The position numbers were made by a program, and so were the translations under genes. The notes under the pieces are model-generated. The model saw only the letters and a list, made by a program, of their open reading frames with translations, ran no database searches and was not told the origin of the DNA. Positions 27,953 to 35,418 of a stretch of 64,000 nucleotides of DNA are shown here, one piece after another. Each line of letters opens with the position of its first letter. Position 1 is the first letter of the stretch. The stretch comes from Carpediemonas membranifera (taxonomy: Eukaryota; Fornicata), in assembly GCA_019828565.1 (NCBI GenBank), contig JAHDYR010000005.1:930001-994000 (forward strand), read 5' to 3'.

Positions 27953-28258
27953 ATGGCCGAAGAGGAGCAGCAACCACAAGGGCCTCAGAACAACCTTAGA
28001 TCTGCAATTGCCGAGAAGCTAGAGAACTCCAACGAGAGGCAGGTCCTCCAGGATCTGCTGGACGCCCGTTTGACTGAATGCGGCTGGCGTGATGAGCTGA
28101 AGAAGCTTTGCGACAACTACATCACCGAAAGAGGCATTGAAAGCATCGCTCTGGAGGATATGGTGAACGACATCCTCCCCGTGGCAATTTCATCATTGCC
28201 CGACAGCGTCAAGGCCGAAGTTCTCCAGCGCCTGCGCTCCTTCGTCTCCTCGCAGTGA
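27953..28258 (+). CDS. ENY2: ENY2/Sus1 transcription and mRNA export factor
   Basis: 101 residues from the ATG at 27953. The helices LRSAIAEKLENSNERQVL, LLDARLTECGWRDELKKLC, LEDMVNDILPVAISSLP and DSVKAEVLQRLRSFV reproduce the whole ENY2 fold, including the ECGW turn. ENY2 belongs to the SAGA deubiquitinase module and to TREX-2, linking transcription to export. A deubiquitinase of the USP class is encoded at 33.8-35.1 kb, but whether they act together is not shown. AGTAAAC lies 30 bases after the stop. Confidence 0.92.
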   Translation: MAEEEQQPQGPQNNLRSAIAEKLENSNERQVLQDLLDARLTECGWRDELKKLCDNYITERGIESIALEDMVNDILPVAISSLPDSVKAEVLQRLRSFVSSQ

Positions 28259-28288
28259 GCTGGGATGAAGTGTACAACAAGCTAAGCT

Positions 28289-28295
28289 AGTAAAC
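28289..28295 (+). terminator. Poly(A)-type signal AGTAAAC
   Basis: Downstream of ENY2. The rest of 28296-28484 holds no gene that I can support. Confidence 0.5.
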
Positions 28296-28484
28296 TGCAA
28301 GCCGAGGGTGGAATGCGGGTCTGTGTCCCCTCTGGGTCCATTGGCAGGGGGGGCAGTGCTCTCGGTACACTGCCAAACCAAGGGCTGCATAACATCAGCA
28401 GAGGCCTAAGGGACCAACGCACCGTCTGGAACGGCTAACCTGCGATCTGATTCGAAAATGAAGTGATCAGGCCGAGACTCACAC

Positions 28485-29216
28485 ATGTCAACAATCTTGC
28501 ATACGCTTGCAGCTCCATTCCTAATTGACCGATATCACATAGTTATGCACGGTCCAGAAAGTTGTGGCAAGACTACGCTGCTCTACCGATTGAAAATGGG
28601 GAATGAATGCCAAATTACCGTCCCCACCATCAGCTTTAACCGAGAGAACGTCCACTTGGGCAAGCTGTGCATGCTTACCATGTGGGATATCGGGTGTACG
28701 CCAGCTATGCGCCAGCTTCTCCCGGAGTTCATCCTTCCGACCCACGCCACGCCAGCTGATACCATCCAGCCCGCTGACGGCATTCTCGTCGTCGTTCCGC
28801 GGTGGTCTTCATCTGTAGATGCAGCCATCATCAGCGCGGAACACACTCTGGCGGCGAACGGCGACCTTAAGGTGCCCATCCTCGTGCTGCTCTCGGAGTT
28901 CGACCAGGACCTTGCCCGACACACTGAAGAGATTGCTGAGGTCGACCCGCAGATCGTCACTGCCGAGCTGACCCCGGAGATGACTGCGGATCTCCTGGAC
29001 CTGCACAAGCTGACGGTGCCGTGGGTCGTCAAGCCGGCGAATATCTGGACGGGCAAGGGCATACCGGAGGCCTTGGGGTGGCTGACCAAGGCGTGTATCT
29101 CGAGGCGACATGGTCATGTTACTCGGACGATAGACCGGAAGTTGCAGCGTTTTGAGGACCTCGAGAAGATCGGGCTCGACTCTGAGTCTGAGTCGAGTAG
29201 CGACGACGAGCGGTGA
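28485..29216 (+). CDS. Atypical ARF/ARL-like GTPase
   Basis: 243 residues from the ATG at 28485. The P-loop GPESCGKTTLLYRLK and switch I PTISFNREN fit ARF-family GTPases. Switch II reads WDIGCTP where the family has WDxGGQ, so the catalytic Gln is missing. The guanine-specificity NKxD motif is replaced by a region reading LLSEFDQDLA. There is no N-terminal Gly for myristoylation. A 35-residue acidic Ser/Glu/Asp tail is added. Hydrolysis and perhaps nucleotide specificity are therefore doubtful; it may act as a locked or pseudo-GTPase. Confidence 0.78.
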   Translation: MSTILHTLAAPFLIDRYHIVMHGPESCGKTTLLYRLKMGNECQITVPTISFNRENVHLGKLCMLTMWDIGCTPAMRQLLPEFILPTHATPADTIQPADGILVVVPRWSSSVDAAIISAEHTLAANGDLKVPILVLLSEFDQDLARHTEEIAEVDPQIVTAELTPEMTADLLDLHKLTVPWVVKPANIWTGKGIPEALGWLTKACISRRHGHVTRTIDRKLQRFEDLEKIGLDSESESSSDDER

Positions 29217-29315
29217 AGCAGGGCTGAGTGTGGACCTGGCGCTGGGCTAGTTTAAACATTAGACCGGATGAGAGTTGGCAGGTTAAGGTAACGACGGCTG
29301 TGCGATTGAAGGGTC

Positions 29316-29341
29316 AAACAATGTGTTTATACTGCGCAACA
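29316..29341 (+). repeat. Direct repeat, left copy flanking the Fanzor gene
   Basis: The 26-bp string beginning AAACAATGTGTTTATACTGC matches 30322-30347 at 24 of 26 positions. The two copies bracket the Fanzor frame about 1 kb apart. The right copy sits in the upstream region of the next gene. Confidence 0.8.
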
Positions 29342-29424
29342 CTGCCCTGTCTCCCTCCTACTCACGTCTTAACGTGATAACGTCTCATTGTCTTCTATTC
29401 CACATTAAATTCACTTCTACACAC

Positions 29425-30267
29425 ATGCATACATCTTCTGCCCACCTCATGGGGTTCGACCCGGGCGCGAGGTCCATCGGAGGGTATTACATCAGGCACC
29501 CCGATGGCACCACCAGCTCCGGCGTCCTTCCAAAGTGCGGATACACTAAGACGCCAAGTTTCGGCTATGATATGACGGCCGCGTCGTTCAAGAGCACAAG
29601 ACTAGTGAGTATCAACAACTCTATTAGGTTTGTGCTGGACAACGCGAACGACATTTTCGAGGCTGGAATGCGTAAGTCTTTCCGCCGAGTGCGCTTTGCG
29701 AACCACATCCTTCGCCAGAAGCACTTCGCCCGCTGCGGCCAACAGTTGGCTCGGGAGTTCGGTTGGCTTCGCCACCATCCCATCACCACCCCCATTCGCC
29801 TGAAAGTCTTCTACGGGAGCTCGGGATTCACCAAGCCTGCTGGTATGTTCATTCCTTGCGCGTCATATCGAAAGTTCGCGAGAGAGATAGTTCCCCTTCT
29901 CAAGGGGTATAACATTGTCGTCGATCTTAACATGGTTAACGAGGACCGCACCACCGTCGTCTGCCCTCACTGCCACGCCCCCTACAAGCGAGTTCGTCCG
30001 CGTGATGACCAGCACGTTCACCCACATCGTGTGATGCTCTGCGAAAATCCACAGTGCCGTGGTGCTCAGTGGCGCGCAACAGTTCCTGATGCTCTGAATG
30101 TTGATCGTCGGGACAAGAGTGCTGCAGAGAACATCCTGTGGCGTTCTCTTGCCACGGAAGATGAGCTCAGTGGCTCTCCGTTCAGTCGCACCTCGATCCC
30201 GCGCCTTCCAACATCATTCCAGCATCATCAATTGGCTAACCGCCAACATTCGTCTACGGACGGATGA
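29425..30267 (+). CDS. Fanzor-type RNA-guided nuclease core (eukaryotic TnpB), N-terminally truncated
   Basis: 280 residues from the ATG at 29425 (MHTSSAHLMGFDPGARSIGG). RuvC-I Asp is in FDPG near residue 11. The segment KVFYGSSGFTKPAGMFIP and then MVNEDRTTVVCPHC carry the Fanzor-style glutamate and the first zinc-ribbon pair. The second pair CENPQC follows after 22 residues, and RuvC-III is VDRRDKSAAENILW. All three acidic residues and four cysteines are present. Fanzors are RNA-guided DNA nucleases carried by transposons. Full-length proteins have a wedge and recognition half before RuvC-I; that half is absent here, so this may be a decayed copy or a domesticated RuvC-only protein. Confidence 0.82.
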   Translation: MHTSSAHLMGFDPGARSIGGYYIRHPDGTTSSGVLPKCGYTKTPSFGYDMTAASFKSTRLVSINNSIRFVLDNANDIFEAGMRKSFRRVRFANHILRQKHFARCGQQLAREFGWLRHHPITTPIRLKVFYGSSGFTKPAGMFIPCASYRKFAREIVPLLKGYNIVVDLNMVNEDRTTVVCPHCHAPYKRVRPRDDQHVHPHRVMLCENPQCRGAQWRATVPDALNVDRRDKSAAENILWRSLATEDELSGSPFSRTSIPRLPTSFQHHQLANRQHSSTDG

Positions 30268-30272
30268 TGTTG
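30209..30272 (+). ncRNA. Stem-loop spanning the Fanzor stop codon, candidate guide-RNA scaffold
   Basis: CAACATCATTCC (30209-30220) pairs with GGATGATGTTG (30262-30272), with one bulge and a 41-nt loop. Inside the loop, 30251-30262 can form a CGTC/GACG stem with a TACG loop (mutually exclusive with the last outer pairs). Fanzor guide RNAs overlap the 3' end of the gene, so the position fits. No transcript evidence. Confidence 0.4.
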
Positions 30273-30321
30273 TACAATTTGGCACTTTGATCGTTCCTTT
30301 CAGGCCCTGTCTGGGAGGTTC

Positions 30322-30347
30322 GAACAATCTGTTTATACTGCGCAACA
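30322..30347 (+). repeat. Direct repeat, right copy flanking the Fanzor gene
   Basis: GAACAATCTGTTTATACTGC followed by GCAACA. It lies 26 bases before the ATG at 30373, so it probably belongs to the promoter of that gene; the left copy may have been made when the element inserted. Confidence 0.8.
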
Positions 30348-30372
30348 ACGGCAAGGTCTGCAAGTCGTCTAA

Positions 30373-30903
30373 ATGGACAAATTCAACCATGCAATCGTTC
30401 CCGGCGTGATTTTACTGTTACTTTTCCTTTTTAATGCCAACATCACGTGCACGGAGATCGTCCTTTTCTGCATCGTCTTCGGGAGCTGCATTGACCTGAA
30501 CCAGAAGCTAGGCAAGCTCCTTGGGCATCCATCCCACCACCTTCGAACCTTTATCGAGGAGCCGTTCGGCCCTCTTCTTGTTGGCGTCCCCGTCGCCTTT
30601 GCTTTGTCCCGCCTGAACCCCCTCTACGCCCCCTGCGTCCTCATCCCCTACATCTGCCACATATGTTGTGACTACATAACCATCCACTCAGTCTGCCCAC
30701 TAGCCCCGTTCTCCGGCCGCATCCGACGCGTGGGCTGGCTTGTGGCGGAGGACAAGGGGCCGTGGACGGCGCCCCTCAGCGAGCGGTGGGTCACACTGGC
30801 ACTCGCCCCGCCGTTCGTCGCACTGGCTGTGTTGAAGGCGGTACAGACTGACGGCAACCTGTTCCACCGTGTCTTCGAGCTCTACTCGCAGGGGCCCGTG
30901 TAG
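30373..30903 (+). CDS. Multi-pass membrane protein, YdjM/DUF457-like
   Basis: 176 residues from the ATG at 30373 (MDKFNHAIVPGVILLLLF). Four or five hydrophobic segments. The spacing of CIDLNQKLGKLLGH, HLRTFIEEPF and HICCDYITIHSVCPLAPFSG recalls the membrane-bound YdjM family (GSxxPDxD, HRxxTHSL, HxxxDxxTxxGxxLLxPF). Here several of the acidic/His residues differ, so metal binding is uncertain. Assignment is tentative; ER or vacuolar membrane is likely. Confidence 0.55.
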   Translation: MDKFNHAIVPGVILLLLFLFNANITCTEIVLFCIVFGSCIDLNQKLGKLLGHPSHHLRTFIEEPFGPLLVGVPVAFALSRLNPLYAPCVLIPYICHICCDYITIHSVCPLAPFSGRIRRVGWLVAEDKGPWTAPLSERWVTLALAPPFVALAVLKAVQTDGNLFHRVFELYSQGPV

Positions 30904-31265
30904 GGCGGGTCGTGTTAAAAATAGGATTAGACTGTGGGCCGATGAATGGTGGTGAGTGGACTATTGTCCGGCGGTGATGCTTCGAATTGATTTGCCAGAA
31001 TAGACCAGATTCAGGGTTAGTAATACTGACCCTGCATGCGCGAAGTACTGTCATACATCGCAATATCGCCACATTGCAGTCGAGTGCGCAAACTCCCGTC
31101 CCCCCGATCGGCAGCCCCAGCCGACGGGAAGCAGCCCTTGGCCGGCCAAAAATTGAACGCTGCGTGGTTGTTCCCACTCCGCTCCGCTCTCAGCGTTGCA
31201 TGGCTGGCTGTCTTGATTGCACATGCAACTGCCGGGGGAGTCGGGCTGGTGGGCACAAGGAGAAA
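30904..31265. other. Intergenic region
   Basis: About 360 bases between two same-direction membrane protein genes. An open frame runs from 30987 into the next gene but has low-quality composition. No RNA gene or repeat recognised. Confidence 0.5.
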
Positions 31266-32054
31266 ATGAATGATCATGGAACAAATCACGACAGCTACGG
31301 GACGGCAATTGGAGAGTACATTGTAAGCTATGGTGTCTCCGATATCTCTGAACCAGAGCTCTACGGAGCGTCATCTGGCCCCGTACTATCGTCGCATTCC
31401 ATCACGGCCAGCATGGACGGCGATCTGCCTCAATTAGAGCCGCATACGTCTCACCAGATGATGGAAGACTTAGTTCCGTCACCGAAACCAGTGGAAACTG
31501 TCGACAACACCTCTCAAACTTCATCCGATTGGGCCGCACCGCACGCCTACATGGCCCGCGCGATGAACCAGCCGCCCGCAGACTTCGATAGCTACGATCA
31601 GGAGCCGCTCGAGAAGCCCAGCCGTGGCACGAGTGTGGAAAGTGGGGGGCTGCCGTCGTCCAAGGAAGTCGTGTTCAGTCAGGACACAATCGACACCATC
31701 GGCGAGGAGCTTGCTGTGCGAGTCATCAACGTCGGGCAGCAGCGCGCGACTGAGCGCAACGCCTTCCTGCAGCTGCTCCCCGTGTTTCTCATCGGTTGCT
31801 TTATCACCGACCCGGTTTTCCTTGGGCTGTGGCTCATGCTTGACGCCGTCATCCCAATCCTTTTCCTCCCGTTTTTCGCGCTTTTTATCGCATCATCCCG
31901 TCTTTTCATCATCGATCTCATCCACTATCGCTCTGGCCGTGCGAAACGGGTCCGGCTGGTCCCTATCGGCGCACTGGCCATAAGCCTCATCGGATTGCCC
32001 GTGATCGGCGTACAGATCGGATATAACCTCATGTTCCGCCACAGCTTCGTATGA
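31266..32054 (+). CDS. Hypothetical membrane protein with disordered N-terminus
   Basis: 262 residues from the ATG at 31266 (MNDHGTNHDSYGTAIGEYI). About 150 polar, Ser/Pro-rich residues precede three hydrophobic segments: LLPVFLIGCFITDPVFLGLW, then IPILFLPFFALFIASSRLFII, then a short basic loop and ALAISLIGLPVIGVQIGYNL. No family recognised. TATAAAC at 32064-32070 follows the stop. Confidence 0.7.
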   Translation: MNDHGTNHDSYGTAIGEYIVSYGVSDISEPELYGASSGPVLSSHSITASMDGDLPQLEPHTSHQMMEDLVPSPKPVETVDNTSQTSSDWAAPHAYMARAMNQPPADFDSYDQEPLEKPSRGTSVESGGLPSSKEVVFSQDTIDTIGEELAVRVINVGQQRATERNAFLQLLPVFLIGCFITDPVFLGLWLMLDAVIPILFLPFFALFIASSRLFIIDLIHYRSGRAKRVRLVPIGALAISLIGLPVIGVQIGYNLMFRHSFV

Positions 32055-32063
32055 TGCCTCATT

Positions 32064-32070
32064 TATAAAC
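32064..32070 (+). terminator. Poly(A)-type signal TATAAAC
   Basis: 9 bases after the stop of the 31266 gene, between convergent genes. Confidence 0.5.
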
Positions 32071-32116
32071 CATATAGTCCTGAACCGCATTCTTTACGCC
32101 CTACTTTCATCAGACC

Positions 32117-33457
32117 CTACACCTCAGCATCCTTCTTAGTAAACGCCTCCCCGCACACGTCCGGCGCCGCGTTGGTCGCCCTGTACGCCATGTAGACGTA
32201 GCCGGGCATCACGTCCATGCTCATGGCGGGGTGGGTGCGGCCCGGCAACACCTGGTGCTCCGTCAGCCGGGTCTGGTGCACCTCACCGCCGATGATCCAC
32301 TTCCCTGCGGTCAAGTAGTCTGCCGCGAGCTGCAGGGCCGCAAGGGATGTGTGGTAAATCACGACCGCCGCCCCGCTCGCGACATAGGGCAGGAGGAGCG
32401 TCGCCGTGGGAATGGGATCCGCGTTGCCCGCGATGATGAGGCAATCGTGCCTCGGCTGGAGCAGTCCGGCGATGTCGGGAGCCCCCTGCAGGCCGGCCTT
32501 GCACTCGACAATGGCCTGCAGCGTCACATCGTGCACGCCATGGGTGAAGTCGACTGGGCCTCCATCAACGAACTCGCCCCGGATCCGCACGGGCTGACCG
32601 TTGTGGGTTCCGAACAGCGTCTCGTCCGAAAGGTTGAGTGCCTGGCGGAACTCGGACGTCTGCTTGCGACTCCCGACGTATACAGTCGTCAGGAGACCAC
32701 CGCCGATCCCCTGCCCCGGCACGGCCATGCGGTACATGGCCGCCGACTGCACGAGGCCGAAGCACTGGTCACACACCATGACGCGGGCCCCGGGCCGGAC
32801 GGACGCCATCTGGAGGATCTGGGACAGCGAGTCCGGCTGCATGTAGCAGATCTTGTCGGCGCCCTTCTGGAACTCCCATGCGCAGAGGCTGTAGGGCGTG
32901 TGCTTCCGGAACACGAAGGTCTGCCGGTGCTTGGCGAGGGCCCGCCTCTCCCACTTGGCGCGGGCATACGTGCCCTTGGCCTCGAACGTGGAACTGTTCT
33001 TCTTGATCTCCTCAATGATCTCGGTGCCCTTCAAGCCGGTGCTCTGCATCGACTTAATGTCGCCCTCTGACAGCCGCTGAACCGCATCAGGAGCAGTCAT
33101 ATTAATGTCGCGGTTGTCGCCGATGTCTGCGTCGTCCGCAGCCTGCAGGTCCGCTTCGTGGTAGAGCTCCTCCTTGGAGAGTGGGATGATGCGGCTCCCG
33201 TCAATGTAGAAGCGGACGTTCACAGGAAGCCCGACGAGGTTCTTCAAGTCAACGGCCGCAGTACGAGACAGCCTGATCTTGCCCTTGTCCTTCACTTGAA
33301 TGAGCTCGTCGTGGTCGTTTTGACGTTCCACGAAGATGAAGTCCTTCATCCGGATCACATCTGAAGCAGTGTGGTTAATAACAGCCTTCTTCTCTTCACA
33401 CTCCTCCAGGGGCACATCAGCTCCTTCTACAGGGATCTCTGCGGCGTCGGCCATCAT
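32117..33457 (-). CDS. TRM6: tRNA m1A58 methyltransferase non-catalytic subunit TRM6
   Basis: 446 residues from the ATG at 33457. Diagnostic parts: LSEGDIKSMQSTGLKGTEII, then a basic helix (KWERRALAKHRQTFVFRK), and the Rossmann-like half with SLSQILQMASVRPGARVMV and QCFGLVQSAAMYRMAVPGQG. It lacks the SAM-binding motif, as TRM6 should. TRM6 pairs with catalytic TRM61 to methylate A58 of tRNA. The end of the protein carries the expected second Rossmann half (DCLIIAGNADPIPTATLLLP, then EHQVLPGRTHPAMSM). Confidence 0.88.
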   Translation of the reverse strand: MMADAAEIPVEGADVPLEECEEKKAVINHTASDVIRMKDFIFVERQNDHDELIQVKDKGKIRLSRTAAVDLKNLVGLPVNVRFYIDGSRIIPLSKEELYHEADLQAADDADIGDNRDINMTAPDAVQRLSEGDIKSMQSTGLKGTEIIEEIKKNSSTFEAKGTYARAKWERRALAKHRQTFVFRKHTPYSLCAWEFQKGADKICYMQPDSLSQILQMASVRPGARVMVCDQCFGLVQSAAMYRMAVPGQGIGGGLLTTVYVGSRKQTSEFRQALNLSDETLFGTHNGQPVRIRGEFVDGGPVDFTHGVHDVTLQAIVECKAGLQGAPDIAGLLQPRHDCLIIAGNADPIPTATLLLPYVASGAAVVIYHTSLAALQLAADYLTAGKWIIGGEVHQTRLTEHQVLPGRTHPAMSMDVMPGYVYMAYRATNAAPDVCGEAFTKKDAEV

Positions 33458-33774
33458 TGGTGCAGTTTAGCGCCGGGGTCGGTGGCTGCCGATAGGAACA
33501 CCGGGGCCTGCAGCGGTGCGGAGGAGGACCTCAAACTCTGTCGTCGTTTCTCAGCATCTGATCTGCACCCGACCTGTCCAGTTCATGAGCAGATCATTGT
33601 AGTTCCCCTCGTCTCCTCTTGTTGCCTGCTTGTAGCGTCGGCCTCGCCCCGCAAGGCCAGACCTGTGACGGCCGCTGCATCTCTTTGATTTCATCATTTG
33701 ACGGAAGAGATCGACCCACAAGTCCAACAAACCGACCATAATGCGCCGTTTAATCTATACTGCCGAGCCCGCAT
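33458..33774. other. Intergenic region with one doubtful small frame
   Basis: Contains GTGCAGTTTAG at 33460-33470, adjoining the TRM6 start in reverse orientation. A 62-residue minus-strand frame (33551-33739, MVGLLDLWVDLFRQMM) has an A/T-rich lead (GATTAAACGGCGC) but a basic, unordered body. I do not call it a gene. Confidence 0.4.
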
Positions 33775-35100
33775 TCATACGCGCTCGTAGAACAGCACAT
33801 ACGGTCTGAACGACTCCAGCCTGTCCCCGACGTCCGTCTGCACGCTCGAGTCGCTGTAGTTGTGCCACCCCCCGCCCTTGCCTTGCACCACGGCGGTGTA
33901 GTGGCCGCCGCCCATCGACCCGGAATGGATGATCGCGCCCCGAAGCTGGTAGGCCACATGTGCCCGCGCCCCCGGCTGGCAGTAAGCGGACAGGTCCAGT
34001 GTGGTCGGGAACTGCACGCTACGGTCGTTCTTCCGCAGCCGCCGGCCTTTGCTCATGAACCGGTTCAGCTGAAGCACCAGGACGGGCTTCATGGCCTCTG
34101 CTGTGAGTGCCGACGCCTTGACCACCGTCGGGGTATTTGGAAACCGCGTATTCTTGACCAGGCGACTGATCTCGGTCATCTCGTGCTCGGTGAACGCACG
34201 GTGGCCCTCAGAGGCGGCCCGAATCGTATCCATGGCGCGCTCGATGATCGGAACAAGCTGCGCGGCCTTCTCGGCCGGCATGTTGGCCTTCGCCCGGTCG
34301 AGCAGGTCGCTCAGCGTGCAGTAGTCGCACCGGTATCCCGTCCCTCTGAGCGTCTCGGGGTATGTGTACCGCGCCAGGCAGCCCTCCAGCGTGGCGAGGC
34401 GGTGCAGGCTCTCGTAATCCCGATGGACCCCGAGCTTGAGGCCTTGCACACAGTGCTGCGTCTGCTCGTCGTCAACCTGGTCTGAGTCGAGCTCGTCCGC
34501 CTCGTTGGGGATGGGTAGCTCCAGGGCAGTGAAGGTCGCGGTGTTGACGTACGCTGTGCCGCACTGCGTGCACAGCACAGTCGTCTGCATCGCCCCGCCG
34601 AACGTGTCGTCGATCACAGTGGTCTTGCGGGTCTTGCTGCTCTCTTCGTCGTTGCTCACAGTCTTGAGGTGCTTGCCGTGTTCCTCGCTGAGCGCGTCCA
34701 GCAACAACGTGAGGAACTCGTGCGCGTCCTGCTGCTTGAAATTAGCGAAGGTGCGGTGCTTACGGATGAAGCTGCGTCGTAGATTGGCTGGGGATAGCAC
34801 CCGCGGGCTCTGTGTAAAGGGGGCGGGGAGGATGAACGTACAGGGCTCTGCATATGGATGAGGAGGTCCACAAAGGCGCGTGTGATCGGATAATCGGGGT
34901 TAACGCCACTATTCTGGCTTGATTCGATGAAGTCCGTGTGCTTGATGAGCTCGTTACGGAAAGTCGTCAGGCTAGTGTGAGAGAATGGGTGGTGGGACGA
35001 ACCGAAGCAGGTTTTGAAGGGTGCTATTAAGGAAACATGTATTGCCAAGATTCTGCAGACCCTTATCAATACAGCAGGTCCGTTCTATCTCCTCGGTCAT
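33775..35100 (-). CDS. Ubiquitin-specific protease (USP, C19 family)
   Basis: Three exons (35100-35003, 34971-34842, 34809-33775), 420 residues from the ATG at 35100 (MTEEIERTCCIDK). The Cys box GLQNLGNTCFLNSTLQ is in exon 1, QQDAHEFLTLLLDAL follows, and the His box is GSMGGGHYTAVVQ with the NYSDSS acid. The two paired cysteines CTQCG and CDYC in the fingers are present. It removes ubiquitin from proteins; similarity is to the USP36/42 type by wording, but substrates are unknown. The frame is continuous only after removing two introns of 31 and 32 nt. Confidence 0.9.
34810..34841 (-). other. 32-nt intron 2 of the USP gene
   Basis: Donor GTACGT, 3' end CCCTTTACACAG, phase 0. Joins the HMQSP and SPRVLSPANL segments. 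Confidence 0.82.
34972..35002 (-). other. 31-nt intron 1 of the USP gene
   Basis: Donor GTTCGT, 3' end CTCTCACACTAG, phase 2. Joins NTCFLNSTLQNLLR to LTTFRNELIK. Confidence 0.85.
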
Positions 35101-35136
35101 GCCAGGCAGGTGTTTGTTGGTTCATAATCTGCACCG

Positions 35137-35418
35137 GCATTGATTCCAAGCACCACCGCCTCTCGGTGAACATAAAACATGTTTACTCCTCATCCTCGCT
35201 AACCTCTTCGACCTCCGCGTTGTCGCGCTTGCCCTCGAGCCCCTCGGCGTCCTCCTCGCTCTCGCTCGCGCTGTCCGAAGCAGCCGAGTTGTAGTCGCCG
35301 TCCTCGTCGCTGTCGCTGTCCGCTCCGCCGTCCGGGTCGATCCGGGCCTTACCCCTCCCCTCGTCGTCCGAGGACTCGTAAACACCGCCGACGTCGGCCC
35401 CGTCCCAGTCGACCTTGC
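35137..35418 (-). repeat. Source copy of the SSRP1 3'-end duplication
   Basis: Minus-strand segment covering the last codons and 3' flank of SSRP1, near-identical to 7291-7576 on the plus strand. The flank encodes VVLGINAG in the frame of the Fanzor remnant at 7.5 kb. Confidence 0.85.
35181..35187 (-). terminator. Poly(A)-type signal AGTAAAC overlapping the SSRP1 stop
   Basis: The stop codon TAA is part of the signal itself. Confidence 0.5.

Noticed and set aside
30310-30330. GAGGTTCGAAC as a tRNA T-arm
   Set aside because: It lies in the direct repeat beside the Fanzor gene, and no cloverleaf can be formed.
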